Assembly (NCBI GenBank): GCA_950295325.1
Contig: OX485807.1
Coordinates: 35,124,440-35,184,439 of the forward strand
Origin: Polytrichum commune
Taxonomy: Eukaryota > Streptophyta > Polytrichopsida > Polytrichales > Polytrichaceae
Reading direction: 5' to 3'
DNA length: 60,000 nucleotides
This document shows, piece after piece, positions 31,490-42,681 of the stretch. A model generated the notes under the pieces. That model made no database searches. It saw only the letters and a list, made by a program, of their open reading frames with translations, and was not told the DNA's origin. The position numbers and the translations under genes are program-made. Each line of letters opens with the position of its first letter. The first letter of the stretch is position 1.

Positions 31490-31800
31490 AGAACAAGAAC
31501 CCCATTAATAACTCATATTTGGGATTGTTTAGGATGCGCAATCCAAACCTTAGGCCAAATTGAAGGGGAAATCTTAAAACATTCATATTATCGCACACAA
31601 AATATGAGATCTTGTATGAATATGTTTTAGGTAGGGCACTCCAAACCCTTAGACCATATTGAAGGGGAACTATGTGAACCAATATAATATAACATACAAA
31701 ATATTCCAAACTCATATTTGTGATGGTTTAGTTAGGGCAATCCAAACCTTGGACCATATTGAAGGGGAAATCATGTGACACTTATATTATTGCAAAAAAA
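31490..31800. repeat. Three ~115-bp tandem repeats
   Basis: Each unit contains an ACTCATATTT-like start, GTTTAGG...GGGC, CAATCCAAACC, TTAGACCATATTGAAGGGGAA and an AT-rich tail. A further diverged unit is found at about 58310-58372 in the same orientation. The block lies just upstream of the DUF7869-like exon 1 and may be intron or promoter. Confidence 0.75.
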
Positions 31801-31912
31801 ACATACAAAGTATGGCATGTAAAATGCATAGCATGCTAACACCACACATACATTGGATAGTGCGACCCAAAATGATGTTGCCTATGGCCCAAAACCCTAC
31901 GCCTACTATGGC

Positions 31913-32703
31913 CTATCTAGCCTCGGAGATTGCCTCTTTTTCTTTTGCTTTTTTATCTTTTTTATCTTTTTCTTTTGCTGCGGCTTCTTTTGCTCGCATT
32001 GCTTCAACATTCCTGAAAATCTCCGCCCCGCGACTATAGCCATTCTTGGGGTGACCGCCATCCATAAGACATTTTGGAGTCCGTCGGCCGCCCGAAATAT
32101 ACGTCGAAGAATTCGAATACGATGAAGTGGATTGTCTCGCATTTCTGGTCATGGCGTACATACGCTCGAACTCGATGGACGCACTAGACCGCATAGGTTT
32201 ACGGGTGGGAGCAACCTGCAACGCGTCATTGCAAGACCACATGTGTTAGTTTAGGGAGGAAGACCCAAACGTGTCACACGATCATTTTTTAAGTGCAAAA
32301 TGATTGTAATGCGCGGTTAACCATGTTTTAGAGAGGGGGGGGGGTTCACCTTGTCACCGGGGGCGTTCCCATCGGAGTTGGCAAGGAGGGGCAAGGCGTC
32401 CCGCAAAGGAATAGGAAGGGTTCCACTCTTCGTTGGCCGTGCGTCCATCCGCAGCCGCCGTTGAGGTGTAATACTTCCGCCGGGCGGAGAGGGGGATGTC
32501 CGGACGCATTTGCGATTTATGCCCTTGAGCGGCGACGGGGACGGAGATCGCCGTAAGATTTGCTTGGGTGGGGGGCTATCGACGACGCCGGCGTCAATAG
32601 GCTCCTTGGAGTAGTCAATGGTTGACGCGGCGTCGTAAACGGTCTCGTAGAAGAAGCTCCCCAACTCTGACTCGCTGACGATGTCAATCGAGGGCTCCAA
32701 ACG
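31913..32703 (-). CDS. Small charged protein of unknown function (two exons)
   Basis: Exon 32703-32351 begins at a good acceptor (TTTTTTGCGCCAG) and ends at a GT donor. It joins in phase 0 to 32215-31913 across an intron with a TTGCAG acceptor. The product is Ser/Pro-rich (SPSPSPLKG, TSPSPPGG) with a Lys/Glu/Ala helical tail (AKEKDKKDKKAKEKEA), so it may be a nuclear, disordered protein. The first exon with the start codon is not identified. It sits between the FCP1-like and DUF7869-like genes on the same strand. No family recognised. Confidence 0.45.
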
Positions 32704-32809
32704 CTGGCGCAAAAAAGGAAACAAAACAAAACCCAAAGGAAGAGGGTTTGCTAGAGCGCGTGAAAATCAAGATACATATGAAGCATATATTACACAAAGT
32801 GGGCGGGCG

Positions 32810-32810
<1 letters not shown>

Positions 32811-32841
<31 letters not shown>
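32811..32841. repeat. (CA)n microsatellite
   Basis: An uninterrupted run of about 15 CA/AC dinucleotides just downstream of the FCP1-like stop codon. Confidence 0.95.
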
Positions 32842-32844
<3 letters not shown>

Positions 32845-32848
32845 TGCC

Positions 32849-33598
32849 TCAAATGAGCTTGTTAAATTTCGCGTGAGAGAACAACTCTCTGTACAAATGG
32901 TCTCGTGGATCCAAGTATCTCTCGCCTATCGGATTATTCCTAACAAAATTGTTTACAGGTAGTCCGCTTCCCCTGAGCGCCTGGAGGTATTTACTAAGGT
33001 CTAACAAAAATCGGTCCCGGACCTTCTCGACCGTCCACGTAGGGCAAACTATTAAGTTGGCCGTCGGGTTCAACATGTTCTTTGCGGCGCTGTCGTCCAC
33101 CATGAGCGTGTTCTCCCGGGTGGGACGGACGTCGTAGGGGACACCTATCAATGACGGACGCTGGTCCCAAAAAATGGGCTTCAAGACCTTGAGGTATTGG
33201 GGGGAAGCGGGGTTGTTTGGTTTTTTGACGACTTTGCCGTCCGGTGTGTACAATATTCTACAGGCTTCCTGTGCTAGGACCATGCAGGGGGGCTCGATGC
33301 CCTTGAAGATGAACTCCACGACTGCATTGGTGTTCTCGGCCTTCATGGAGCTCCACACGACCACCCACCATCGTTGTTGGGCGATCTGGAGGAAGGTCCG
33401 AAGCCACGGGCGGAGGTGAACTAGCTTGCTCTTTATGAACGTGGGCGGCCCGTCGTAATTCGCGTCCTCGGGTTTGCAAAAGGCCACCGTGGGGGTCCTC
33501 GGGCAATGAACGCATTGGACGAGGACCCCGTTGAGGTCTAACACCAGGAACCGGGTCTTAGGCGGCAAAGGTGGAACGGGTAAAATGGGGGGGACCAT
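32849..33598 (-). CDS. FCP1/NLI-interacting-factor-like phosphatase homologue
   Basis: A single-exon 249-aa HAD-superfamily protein of the CTD-phosphatase-like (FCP1 homology) type. Motif 1 is FLVLDLNGVLV: the nucleophile Asp is present, but the second Asp of the usual DxDG[TV] is Asn. Motif 2 resembles VVVWSSM, a Lys-bearing block follows, and motif 4 reads LMVDDSAAKN. The usual substrate of such proteins is phospho-Ser/Thr, for example on the RNA polymerase II tail. The Asp-to-Asn change would remove the general acid/base in the canonical mechanism, so it may bind rather than cut. The start MVPPILPVPPLPP follows a probable 5' exon (AAGCGAGGAAG|GTAGCG near 33610). It lies in the outer minus-strand cluster. 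Confidence 0.7.
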   Translation of the reverse strand: MVPPILPVPPLPPKTRFLVLDLNGVLVQCVHCPRTPTVAFCKPEDANYDGPPTFIKSKLVHLRPWLRTFLQIAQQRWWVVVWSSMKAENTNAVVEFIFKGIEPPCMVLAQEACRILYTPDGKVVKKPNNPASPQYLKVLKPIFWDQRPSLIGVPYDVRPTRENTLMVDDSAAKNMLNPTANLIVCPTWTVEKVRDRFLLDLSKYLQALRGSGLPVNNFVRNNPIGERYLDPRDHLYRELFSHAKFNKLI

Positions 33599-34106
33599 CG
33601 CGCTACCTTCCTCGCTTCTTGGAGAGGCCCGGCGGGGAGCCGCGACGCTATGCTCCGATCCCTGTGGAGACGAGCGACATAAGGCGGGGGAAGACTATGT
33701 CATGCTATGTCCACTTAAAGTGAATACAATATTTTCTGTGAAAAATACAAGAACCACTATGCATAGGCGGCCATACAAATGCAAGAGGGGGCAAGAGGAA
33801 AAAATATACATTTGAACACGAAAACAAACATAAGGGCACAAAATAATAATTTTATTGTTTGCAATGCTCTATGTACAAAATGCCTAGGGGTGCGAAGCCG
33901 CGTTGAACGATCCGTTCAAACTATCCTAATTCAACATCTACAAAATTGTGTGCACGCCTCCAAGTTCGAGTAAAATCGTGGGACGGGCGACGTTAGTGAT
34001 CGTCGGGGGGGGGGGGCTGAAGGGATGCGAGAGCGGATGGACGGGGTGGGGGCAGTTCCTCCTAGCTAGGGGGGACACGACCACGGCAACAAGACAATAG
34101 ACCAGG
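33599..34106. other. Spacer with possible 5' UTR exon
   Basis: Minus strand CTCCACAG acceptor near 33662 and an AAGCGAGGAAG|GT donor near 33610 could bound a short 5' UTR exon of the FCP1-like gene. A run of about 10 G lies near 34007. No further coding signal. Confidence 0.35.
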
Positions 34107-34521
34107 AGTTTGGGTCGAGCGACCCAAACTGAGGAGGTCTCAGTGTATTACCTCTCCCTGGTCATGCCTGGACGCCATGGAAGCCTCCACCGCCTCCGCT
34201 TGTCGTTCTCTCTTGCCACCGCCTTCTCCGACGATGTCAGCACCCCTCTCCTGCAAGCGCTCAGTGTCAGGACCTTCTCCTAACCCAACCTCCGCATGTG
34301 CATCATGCATAGGTTCATCGATTGGGATAGGAGTAGAGGTATCACCAGGCCCTCGAGGACCTTCAACATCAGGCATGGGTGTGTCTCTTTCAGACCCATG
34401 CTGGTCCATTGAAGACTGAGCGGTAACGGGGTTTGGGTCGGCCGACCCAAACTCTCGTGCATCATGAGATTGGCCTTGTTGCACTGTAAGGGGGGGCGGG
34501 TTTGGGTCGGACGACCCAAAC
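34107..34521. repeat. TTTGGGTCG palindromes, 3' end of the outer gene (3 copies)
   Basis: Copies at 34107-34130, 34431-34452 and 34500-34521 each consist of the arm GTTTGGGTCG, a 2-nt centre (AG, GC or GA) and the complementary arm. The last two fall inside the Pro-rich reading frame and encode FGS(A/S)DPN. Confidence 0.9.
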
Positions 34522-35748
34522 ATGTGGGGGTCGTCCTGCTGATGGGGCGGGGGGATCACCAGGGGCGGCCGAAGTGGTGGGGGGGTCACAGGTCTAGAAG
34601 ACCCGGGAAGGCGCCATATATTGGGGTCATCCGCTTGTTGAACCGGCGGATACGGACGGACGTGGGGGGGAACCATGTGCTGAAAGCTGAAGGAGGATTG
34701 CGGCACGGGCTGCGGAGGAATGTTCTGGGGAGGGAAGCCGGGGGCAAGTGTGGAAATGAGCCCGGGGGAGCCACCACCAAACCCTGCGCCCACATGCCTC
34801 GAATCACTTGCGTGATCAAGTCCGCACTAGTTGGAGGTTGCGCCAATGCCCGCAGTCGCTCTTGCTCCAATAAGAGAGCCCTTAGCTCTGCCACTTCGTT
34901 CCGCACTGAGGGTTCTTCAGCAGCGGCCTTTTGCAAGCGGACGCGTTGTTCTTCGTCCCTTAACATCTTCTCGTTGGCTTCTTGCACGGTGAGGACTTCC
35001 GGCTTCACCTTCACCATCCCTGCGAAGGCACCTGGAGAGGGAGGGTCCGACCTGAGCCGTTTCGTGAGCTCCATGTCGTCCTCGTCTTCGCTGCTAATGG
35101 CAATTGTCTCCTCGATGGCATAGTTGCCATAGAGTTTCTTGCCTTTTAGTTTCCTCCTCTCCCTGAACGCGGCAGTCGCATCCCTGGAGTACATGTCGCG
35201 GGCATCATCAACCGTCAGGACGGGCACCAACTTACTTTGTGGAGTTGCTACCCGCATTGCCTTCTTTCGTTGAGGGGCTTCAGATTCCTGAGTGAAGCCT
35301 GTTCCCCCTTCTTCGACCTCGCCCTCCACTTTAGCCTCTTCTTCCTCCTCTTCCACCTCCTCATCCTCCATCTCCTCCTCCCCCTCCTCGTCACGCGGTC
35401 GCCGAGAGGATGTGCCTGGATGCACTTGGACCAGAGGCTCTGGTACAGCAACTGGAACCTTTATGGCCAATTCTTCAGGGTTGACACGCCTCACCTTATC
35501 CAGCGGGCTCTCACCCCCTTCAACAGTCTCCTCGGCGTAGCTCCCAGGGATCCAGTCTAGTATATCCATCTTCTTCGCCAATGATTTTTGGGCCTTGTAG
35601 AATTGGATGTCATTAAGGTCTACATAGCTGTACACGTTCAGCCCCAGCATCTGCAGAAATCCCACCAGATGTTATTATATGGCATAACATGTGATTCCAC
35701 CGAAAAGGGGAAGTACATACAAGACCTAATATCAATTGCAAAGGTTAT

Positions 35749-35844
35749 AGTTTGGGTCGAGCGACCCAAACTAGCATCAGTGTTAGTTTGGGTCGAGCGA
35801 CCCAAACTAGCATCGGTGTTAGTTTGGGTCGCTCGACCCAAACT
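35749..35844. repeat. TTTGGGTCG palindromes in an intron (3 copies)
   Basis: Copies at 35749-35772, 35785-35808 and 35821-35844, 36 bp apart, each with the arm AGTTTGGGTCG, a centre AG (third copy CT) and the complementary arm. All lie inside the 222-bp intron of the outer methyltransferase-like gene. Confidence 0.95.
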
Positions 35845-36606
35845 ATGAAAACAATTATGGTAAGGAGCTTACCATGCCAGCGAAGACGGGCTTGGTGCCG
35901 CCGAAGACGTTGAATATACAGTCCCCTCTTCTCGTCAAGGCCCTCATTATTCGGAGATAGAATTCCATCCGCAACTCGTCCGAATGGTATATGGCATATT
36001 TTGCCTCGTCGTAGAGGGACTTACTTGCACCCAGGCCTTCTGGAACTTGGAATAGTTTCTGCATCCGGGTTATGGGGTGGTTCTCCACCTTCAGCAAGGT
36101 TGCTTTGAACACAAAGTACAAGCACAACAAATTCATGACTTTGGTTTTCTTGTCCTTTAGTGTCGTGTACACCCCCTCCGCCGGTGCAGCAATGTAGTGA
36201 GACTTAGACACCGCATACTCAGGCTGCAATTTCCTCACAATTTCATACACCTGCTCTGCTCTCCTATCCTCTACTATCCACAGCCACATATCGACCTCCC
36301 TAAGCTTAGGGCTTGCATACTCCACGAACTTCGACATGAAGGGCTCGTAGAAGGGTGTACCCATTGTGCCCTCAAACGTACTCCCAGGAATGCTCCGGAA
36401 GTCTATTATACCAAAGGGGAACCGGTCCGCTGCTCTTACTCGTATTTCTTTCCTGGAATCAAGGCCGGGCCATCCCTGGATTTTAATAGGGTCAAAAGCG
36501 ACAAGGTTGAAATGCGCATCCCCCTCAAAACTTACAATCTTCTTCTCCTTTATAAAGTTTGAGAAGGCACGCGTCGAGTGTTCTGGAAGAGCCAGGTTCT
36601 TCCCAC

Positions 36607-36618
36607 CCTTCACCAGTT
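36607..36618. repeat. Target-site duplication of the 17-kb element, left
   Basis: CCTTCACCAGTT, identical to 53730-53741. It encodes the LVK/G codons of the outer gene on the minus strand in both places. Confidence 0.85.
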
Positions 36619-36629
36619 GGGAAACTCAA

Positions 36630-36667
36630 GTATGTGAGCGTAGAGCGGAGAGCGGAGATTGGAGAGC
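36630..36667. repeat. Left terminal inverted repeat of the 17-kb element
   Basis: Begins GTATGTGAGCGTAGAGCGG and continues with purine-rich GGAGAGC-type words. It matches the reverse complement of 53682-53720 apart from one extra T there. Internal GAGCGGAGAGCGG subrepeats are visible. Confidence 0.9.
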
Positions 36668-37612
36668 GGAAAATTTAGATTTTGTTGGGTAATTTTAGGA
36701 GAAGCAGTGCCTATTTCCGTGGAATTAGAGATAGTTTGAATTCTATATTTGGAAAGGTACCCCCATTCCCGTGGACATAATAACCCAGAATTGTTTGAGA
36801 AACCAACGGATCCTATAGGCGTGGAAGATTGCATTTGTTATCAAACATCTTATAGTATATGTTTTCAAATGTATCATATTAAATTAGGGCTGACGTCACC
36901 AAATTGAAATCAAAATACCATACACAAAATATTTTATTGGTCAACAAAATGTAGCCAACCTCAAGACTTACAAAAATGGGTAGTTAGTTAAAATAACTAT
37001 ATACTCTAGTTTAGGGCCATCTACACCCTATCTGCCGAGCATGTCCAATATGGGTAAAATGATCCAAAGAACATGCCATAAAACTCCGTCGCACCATAAC
37101 AGCCTTCCAATTCAGTCCTTAGCTTAGCCAAAGACCTCAAAGACAAATCCCCCAAGTCCAACCTTAGAATCCTCTTGGAAATTTTTGAGGTGACGTGCCG
37201 GCTCTTTGAGAACAACATGAATTTCAATTTAAAAAGTTTGACGAGGTTATGTTCGCGTGCCAAACAAAACTTCCAATTGCTATATAGCAATTGGGATTGG
37301 AAGACGGCCAATGTGATTAGTGTGCACAACCATAAAATAAACCATCCACACTAATAGAAAGTATGGTCCCCCTATAACTAAGATCTCACACTAAGAGCCG
37401 AGAGCTAGATTGTTTTGTGACTAGAAGTTAAGAGATCCGAACGATGAAGAAAAAATAAAGAATGCAATGCGGGTTGACATATGAATATGAAATAATGGAA
37501 AGAAAGAATGAAACTTGCGCCGGATATCAAAAATAAAACCAACACACAACTTTTATTAAAGCCGGATAACAACAACAAACGGAGTTATAATCTCCAAAAC
37601 CAAAATGATAAA
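36668..37612. other. Left subterminal region of the 17-kb element
   Basis: AT-rich sequence between the terminal repeat and the 3' end of the methyltransferase-like gene. A 102-codon open frame (37329-37021, minus) has no recognisable features and is not called. Confidence 0.5.
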
Positions 37613-40600
37613 CTAAGGGCTTGGAGAACATTCCCTATCACTCTCCTCACCCTCATTTGCTTCTAACAAGAAAAGATTTCGTGTTCCACGCGAGAAATGA
37701 CGAACGCGAGGAGGAGATGGGGACTCCGCCTTCGCAAAACAATCCGCCATTGCACTAGCATACGGGGGAAGCTCAAACGGCTTCGGAGGACTTGAAAACA
37801 TGTCTCGACGAATGACTGCGACCTCCGCTGGCTCTCTAAACACCCAAGCAAAAGGATTAGAAACATGATGACACTAGAAAATGAGAATTTGAAATCAAAG
37901 CAAACATGGCAAAATATAGAAAGCAAACTTACGCACAAAGAAATCCGAATGCCCTCTTGGTCATCTTTTGAGGAGGATCAAAGATAGATGTAGACGGTGC
38001 GGCAACTGAGCGAGATATACGCGCATGCTGGGGATCGCGCATGGGGAGTAGGAGTGAATTGAAAATGACGGGGTCACTCTCAAGGGCCACAATATGCCGC
38101 TTAAAGGAGCGACATGCTGTAATCGAACCACCTAAAGCAAAGAGAGGTAAAATGTTAGTATGAAAACTAGTCAAGGAAAAATAATGGAAAATTCAAAGTA
38201 AGGATGAAGTTGAAAAAGAAGGCGTACCTACACCACACTGCCAGTCCATAATAACATCATTCTTGTCGGTGAGAGTAGCGAGAAGGATGGAAAAAAAAAC
38301 AGGATGCTTCTCACGGGCACCTCGCCAAGGTACCCCATCACTGCGCATCGTCTGGCTCTTCTCATCGGTGAAGGTATTCAACCATCCATCTCGTTGGAGG
38401 TTGTAACCATACTCTTGTATGGCCTCCTCCCGCACTCTAAGAACGGAGTTAACACGAACAAGAACTTTGATGTTGAACTTCCGAGTCTGCAACAATGAAA
38501 ATGAAATTGAATTGAAATGAAATGGAATTGAAATTGAATTGAAATTGAAATGATAAGCAATACGGAAGGGGAAGAGAGGGAGACTTGCTTACCACTCCAG
38601 AGGGAACAACGGGAGATTGGAGGTCTAAATCATTCATTCCAAACCAATCTTCCGCGACGTAGAAGTCATAAGTGTGTGCCCAATCGAAAATACTCCTAGA
38701 AACACTGGCACTCGCACAATGGGCAAGAACAAGGACACCATGATCATAGAGGTTAGATTTCGCAAATGCAAAAAGACACTCATAGTATGATTCATGGAGC
38801 TTGTTCCAAGCAGGAACATCGGTGGAGATGTTCGGCACCGGCAAATTTTCGGGAATGTCGGCGAAGAGCAAATCGAGGCCCTTGTGAGTTGTAGTCGAGG
38901 TGTTCACACGGGAACGACCTGCCCCAACCTGCAATTGAAACTTCATGAGAAAACAAGAAGGAAAGAAATAAACAAAGCAAAGGAAAAAAAATTGAGAATT
39001 GACGAAGGCAAGTATACAAACCTTGGCAATGAACTCTTGGATGCGGGTATATGCGGGGAGGGGACCTCCGGCAACCTCGGAATCCAGCATTAGTTGAACC
39101 ATGTCCACATTTTCGATGAGGGTAAGCGTGTTAGTGGCATCCGAAGAGGTGGCACTGGTATCCAAGAGAGCGGCCTTCCTCTTGCGAGGCAAAGAGAGGA
39201 GAGAAGTGCCAAGAGATTGGGGATGAAATGCAGATGGAGTAACAGAAGGGGCAAGAGAGGGAGCAACGGAGGGAGCGATAGATGGACTGTGTGGAAGGGT
39301 GGGTGGCTCAACCGGGGTCTTAGAAGCAGACCGAGTGAGAATTTGGGAAGATGCTTGAGTGGCGGTCTTCTTTGCTCTGCCCTTTCTCCTTGGTGCCTTA
39401 GGAGGAGGAGGGGGAAGCTCAACGATGTCAGGGTCCTCCAAGGTAACAATGTTATTATCCAGAGCACTACCCACAAGGCTAGCAAACAAAGCCTTCTCTT
39501 CCCCGGGGACAAATCCTGCAGCACAATCCAAGTACCATCCACCACCCTGCAAGTGCAATTCGGAAAACTTGTTTGTTTGCGCGGTCGTATACACGCAGAG
39601 GCTAGAAAAAATATTCACCCAGTCCGAGAGGTAATCCGGCAAGGAAGATGAGGCCAATGCATTCTTCACAACCAATTCTCTCATGATATACCTACATGAC
39701 AAAACAAGAATGTAAGAAAACCAACAAAACGAGCAAGAAATGACATTAAGGAGAGGTGCAAAGTGGAGGATAGATGTATTACCGATAGGCTACACGCTTG
39801 ATAGCGAGAGCCCCCTCCTCGAACTCCAAGAGATTATCACCTTTGGCAAATGCGATGTCAGGCTTATCGCCGAGATAAGGCTTGAAGGCCTTGTCCCAAA
39901 GGACAATCCGCCAATGATCAACGTACTCACGAGGGCGCAAGATAGTTTCTGATGCGTCCCAATCAATGTCGACGGAGAGGCTCTCCTCTAAGGTCTCAAT
40001 TTCAACCGCGACTTCTTTCTCCAACTGCAGAGAAGGAGATGATTAGATATGAGATAAATGGAATAGAGGAAAATGAAAATGAAGAAGGCCGAGGAATGGA
40101 TTTACTTGAGCCCAGAAGGACGCCTTGTGTAGCCAGTCGTCCAAAGCCCTCTCCCTCATAGGCTTGTCGACGGGGAACTTGTTATCTAACCTTTCACGAA
40201 GGGGGGCGTTCCACCAGTGAAGCCACTTAGCTTTGAACGAAGCTTCGACCGGGCATGTGACAATTTTTTGCAATTTTTCAATTGTCATGTCCGTCGAAGA
40301 GAACTCATTAAAATGACGGTCAATCTGTGCACAAAATAAAAATGATTTGAGTTCAAAAGAGTAATAGAGTTGAAGAGTGATTTGGATGAATTGCGTTCAA
40401 GAGTGATTTGAGTTCAAAAGAGTACCTCATGAAAGAAATTCTCTCCATTGTCAGGGTGTGCAACGGATATATACTTCTCAAAAGAACGGGCCCGAATACT
40501 TTTGATTGTCCTCTCCTGGGCCTTGGTCATAACATTCCAAATCTCAGTGGCCGACCTCTCCGCAACGGGTGTGGTCTCACGGTAATGCTTCACTGCAAGG

Positions 40601-41799
40601 TCTGCTTGAGCCGAAATGTCTTTCTGCAAGAAATGACCTTGTGAGTTCATATAATCGGTATGGAAATTATCTATATTGGAAGCTCTAAATGATTGAATGC
40701 ATAAAACCATACCTTGTAAAGAAACTTAACGAACACATCCGCGGTCAAGGTGTACCAAGTTGGGCGACTCTCCTTTATCTTCTCGCATGCTTTGTAGTCA
40801 GATGGCGATATAAGATCCTTGAAGATGGACAACTCTAACCTCCCAAAAGTGCGGATTCGAAGGAGCTTGGCCGGAATGTTTGCCTTGACATAATCATGCT
40901 CGGTTGACCTGAGAAAAAATATGTGAGGAACGTGAGCTGAAAAGAATAGAAAAGAATTGAAACAAAAATGAAAAATGAATGAAAAAAATAAATGAGCTTA
41001 CCAATTAATGTCGCTCATGGCATTGAGGAATATACCGGTGTATCCTCTAGGGTCAACAACAATGCAATCCACCAAGATATGCCAACTCTTGTCATCGGCG
41101 TGGTGGTTATTGATGTGTCTCCACCAAGCGGTGAGACGATGATTGCCTTCCCAGACGAAGAACATCTTCCCGGCGAAATGTGGAAGATCCGGATCCTCCT
41201 TGAGCTTGGCGTCAAATTCTGCGGAGGCCTCTTGCCAGAGAGGGCTCCAAGAGGCCATAATGCCAGGGGGAATGGGGAGGTCCACGGGAACGTCGTTGAA
41301 AGAAAACACGTAAAGAACCCGATCACCCTCTCGGTATCCCATTACAAATTCACATTCCAAGCGCTGCACCTCAACCTCACTGATAGGACGGACGAGAGGG
41401 AGGGCTCTCAAGCGGCATAAAGGAATGGATAAGCGGGACTTACATGTTGGCTTAATCCGAAGGCGTTGGATAACACCAATGGAGTCCTCCTTTTGTGATT
41501 TCCGAAGCTCAAGCTCACACACCACGGGATCCGTGTCGGCAACTGCTTGAACGGCATCTTCGCTCATTGCGAGAGCCTAACAAAAACACAAACAATAAAA
41601 CCATGCTTAGAAAGCTAGACCTCAAAAAACTTGCTTAACAAATTATTCAACAACTATCCAACTCACCTCTACTTGTAATGGGCCCTGCGAATTGAGACTC
41701 TCAACCTGCACAGCTTCAACTTCAACCGCGGGGGCCGCAAGAACAACATCCTCTCCAGATTGGGGTTGCGATTGCGCAACCTGTGAAGAGTCCATATCC
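37613..41799 (-). CDS. Inner ParB-like/beta-class DNA methyltransferase-like fusion
   Basis: About eleven minus-strand exons, e.g. 41799-41668, ~41578-41003, ~40910-40713, ~40623-40426, ~40325-40107, ~40025-39784, ~39691-39023, ~38931-38594, ~38491-38228, 38131-37934 and ~37837-37613. An early exon has VWEGNHRLTAWW (41131-41158), like the (D/E)GxHR core of ParB/sulfiredoxin-fold domains. A later exon has KGLDLLFADIPENLP at the place of motif IV, followed by a helix and a VLVLAHC strand. Two further exons join at 38228/38131 to give DVIMDWQCGVG plus GSITACRSFKRHIVALESD, a clear motif I (SAM site) at the C-terminal side, the order of beta-class N6A/N4C methyltransferases. DPPY is replaced by DIPE, so catalysis is doubtful. 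A Pro/Ser linker lies between. The first exon contains MDSSQVAQ; exons at 46671-47617 may belong upstream. Likely nuclear and DNA-binding (inference). Confidence 0.65.
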
Positions 41800-42681
41800 T
41801 AAGAACATGGAGAAAATGAGAATTTCACAAAGAAAAGTCAATAACTTCGTAACTATAAAGAAACAAATCCTCACAAAAACAATACAAGGCCGAGAGCAAA
41901 CTACAAATGGAAATGGCCGAATGCTAAGTCAAGTGCTCAACTCTAGCACTAACCTACCTACGAATGAGAGGCCTCGGATCCGAGGCCTCTTTTCCTACCT
42001 CCTCCTTATGCACTACCCAAAAGAAAAAGGCCGAGAGAAATCTTATGTGAACATAGCAGTTTGACTTTTCAAGCACATATATTGTCTCCAAAATGAGGCC
42101 TCGGATCCGAGGCCTCTTCACAAACCTCCTACTCATGTAGTACCCAAAACAAGAAGGCCGAGAGCAATCTTACACGAACATAACATTTTGATTTTTCTAG
42201 CATAAAATTGACACAAACATGAGGCCTCGGATCCGAGGCCTCTTCCCAAAACACATACTTATTCACTTCCCAAAACAAGAAGGCCGAGAGGATTCGAAAA
42301 TGAACATAAGATTTTCATTTTTCAAGCACATACCTTGACACAAAAATGAGGCCTCGGATCCGAGGCCTCTTCACAAAGTACCTACTTATGCACTACCTAA
42401 AACAAGAGGGCCAAGCGCATTCAAAAATGAACATAACATTTTAACTTTTCATGCACATACCTTGACACAAAAATGAGGCCTCGGATCCGAGGCCTCTTCC
42501 GAATGCCCCTCCTTATGAAATACATACTACAGAAAATGGCCGAGAGAATTAAAAAATGAACCTAACATTTTCATTTTTCAAGCACACAACCTGACTCAAA
42601 AATGAGGCCTCGGATCCGAGGCCTCTTCCAAATGCCCCTCCTTGATGATTTTAAAACCTAACCAATTTACTTGTTACATGG

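Larger units (their letters stand above)
34140..36618 (-). pseudogene. Outer ParB/methyltransferase-like gene, 3' half
   Basis: Downstream half of a gene split by the 17-kb Mutator-like element; the other half is at 53730-55929. Exon 36618-35873 continues the frame (VKGGKNLALPEHSTRAF), carries IIDFRSIPGSTF where beta-class methyltransferases have motif IV (DPPY-like), then VDMWLWIVEDRRAEQVYEIV and GDCIFNVFGGTKPVFAGM, resembling motif I. The intron 35872-35651 holds three palindromes. The next exon starts MLGLNVYSYVDLNDIQF, is followed by a Glu-rich stretch and helix, then a Pro-rich tail. The tail frame changes near 34790: one frame stops at 34586, while the better Pro-rich frame runs to 34140, implying a frameshift or small intron. 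Catalytic residues of motif IV are degenerate, so it may bind DNA without methylating it. Assignment rests on motif order. Confidence 0.6.

Noticed and set aside
37021-37329. 102-codon minus frame near the left end of the 17-kb element
   Set aside because: No motif, no splice context and no similarity I can name; may be subterminal non-coding DNA.
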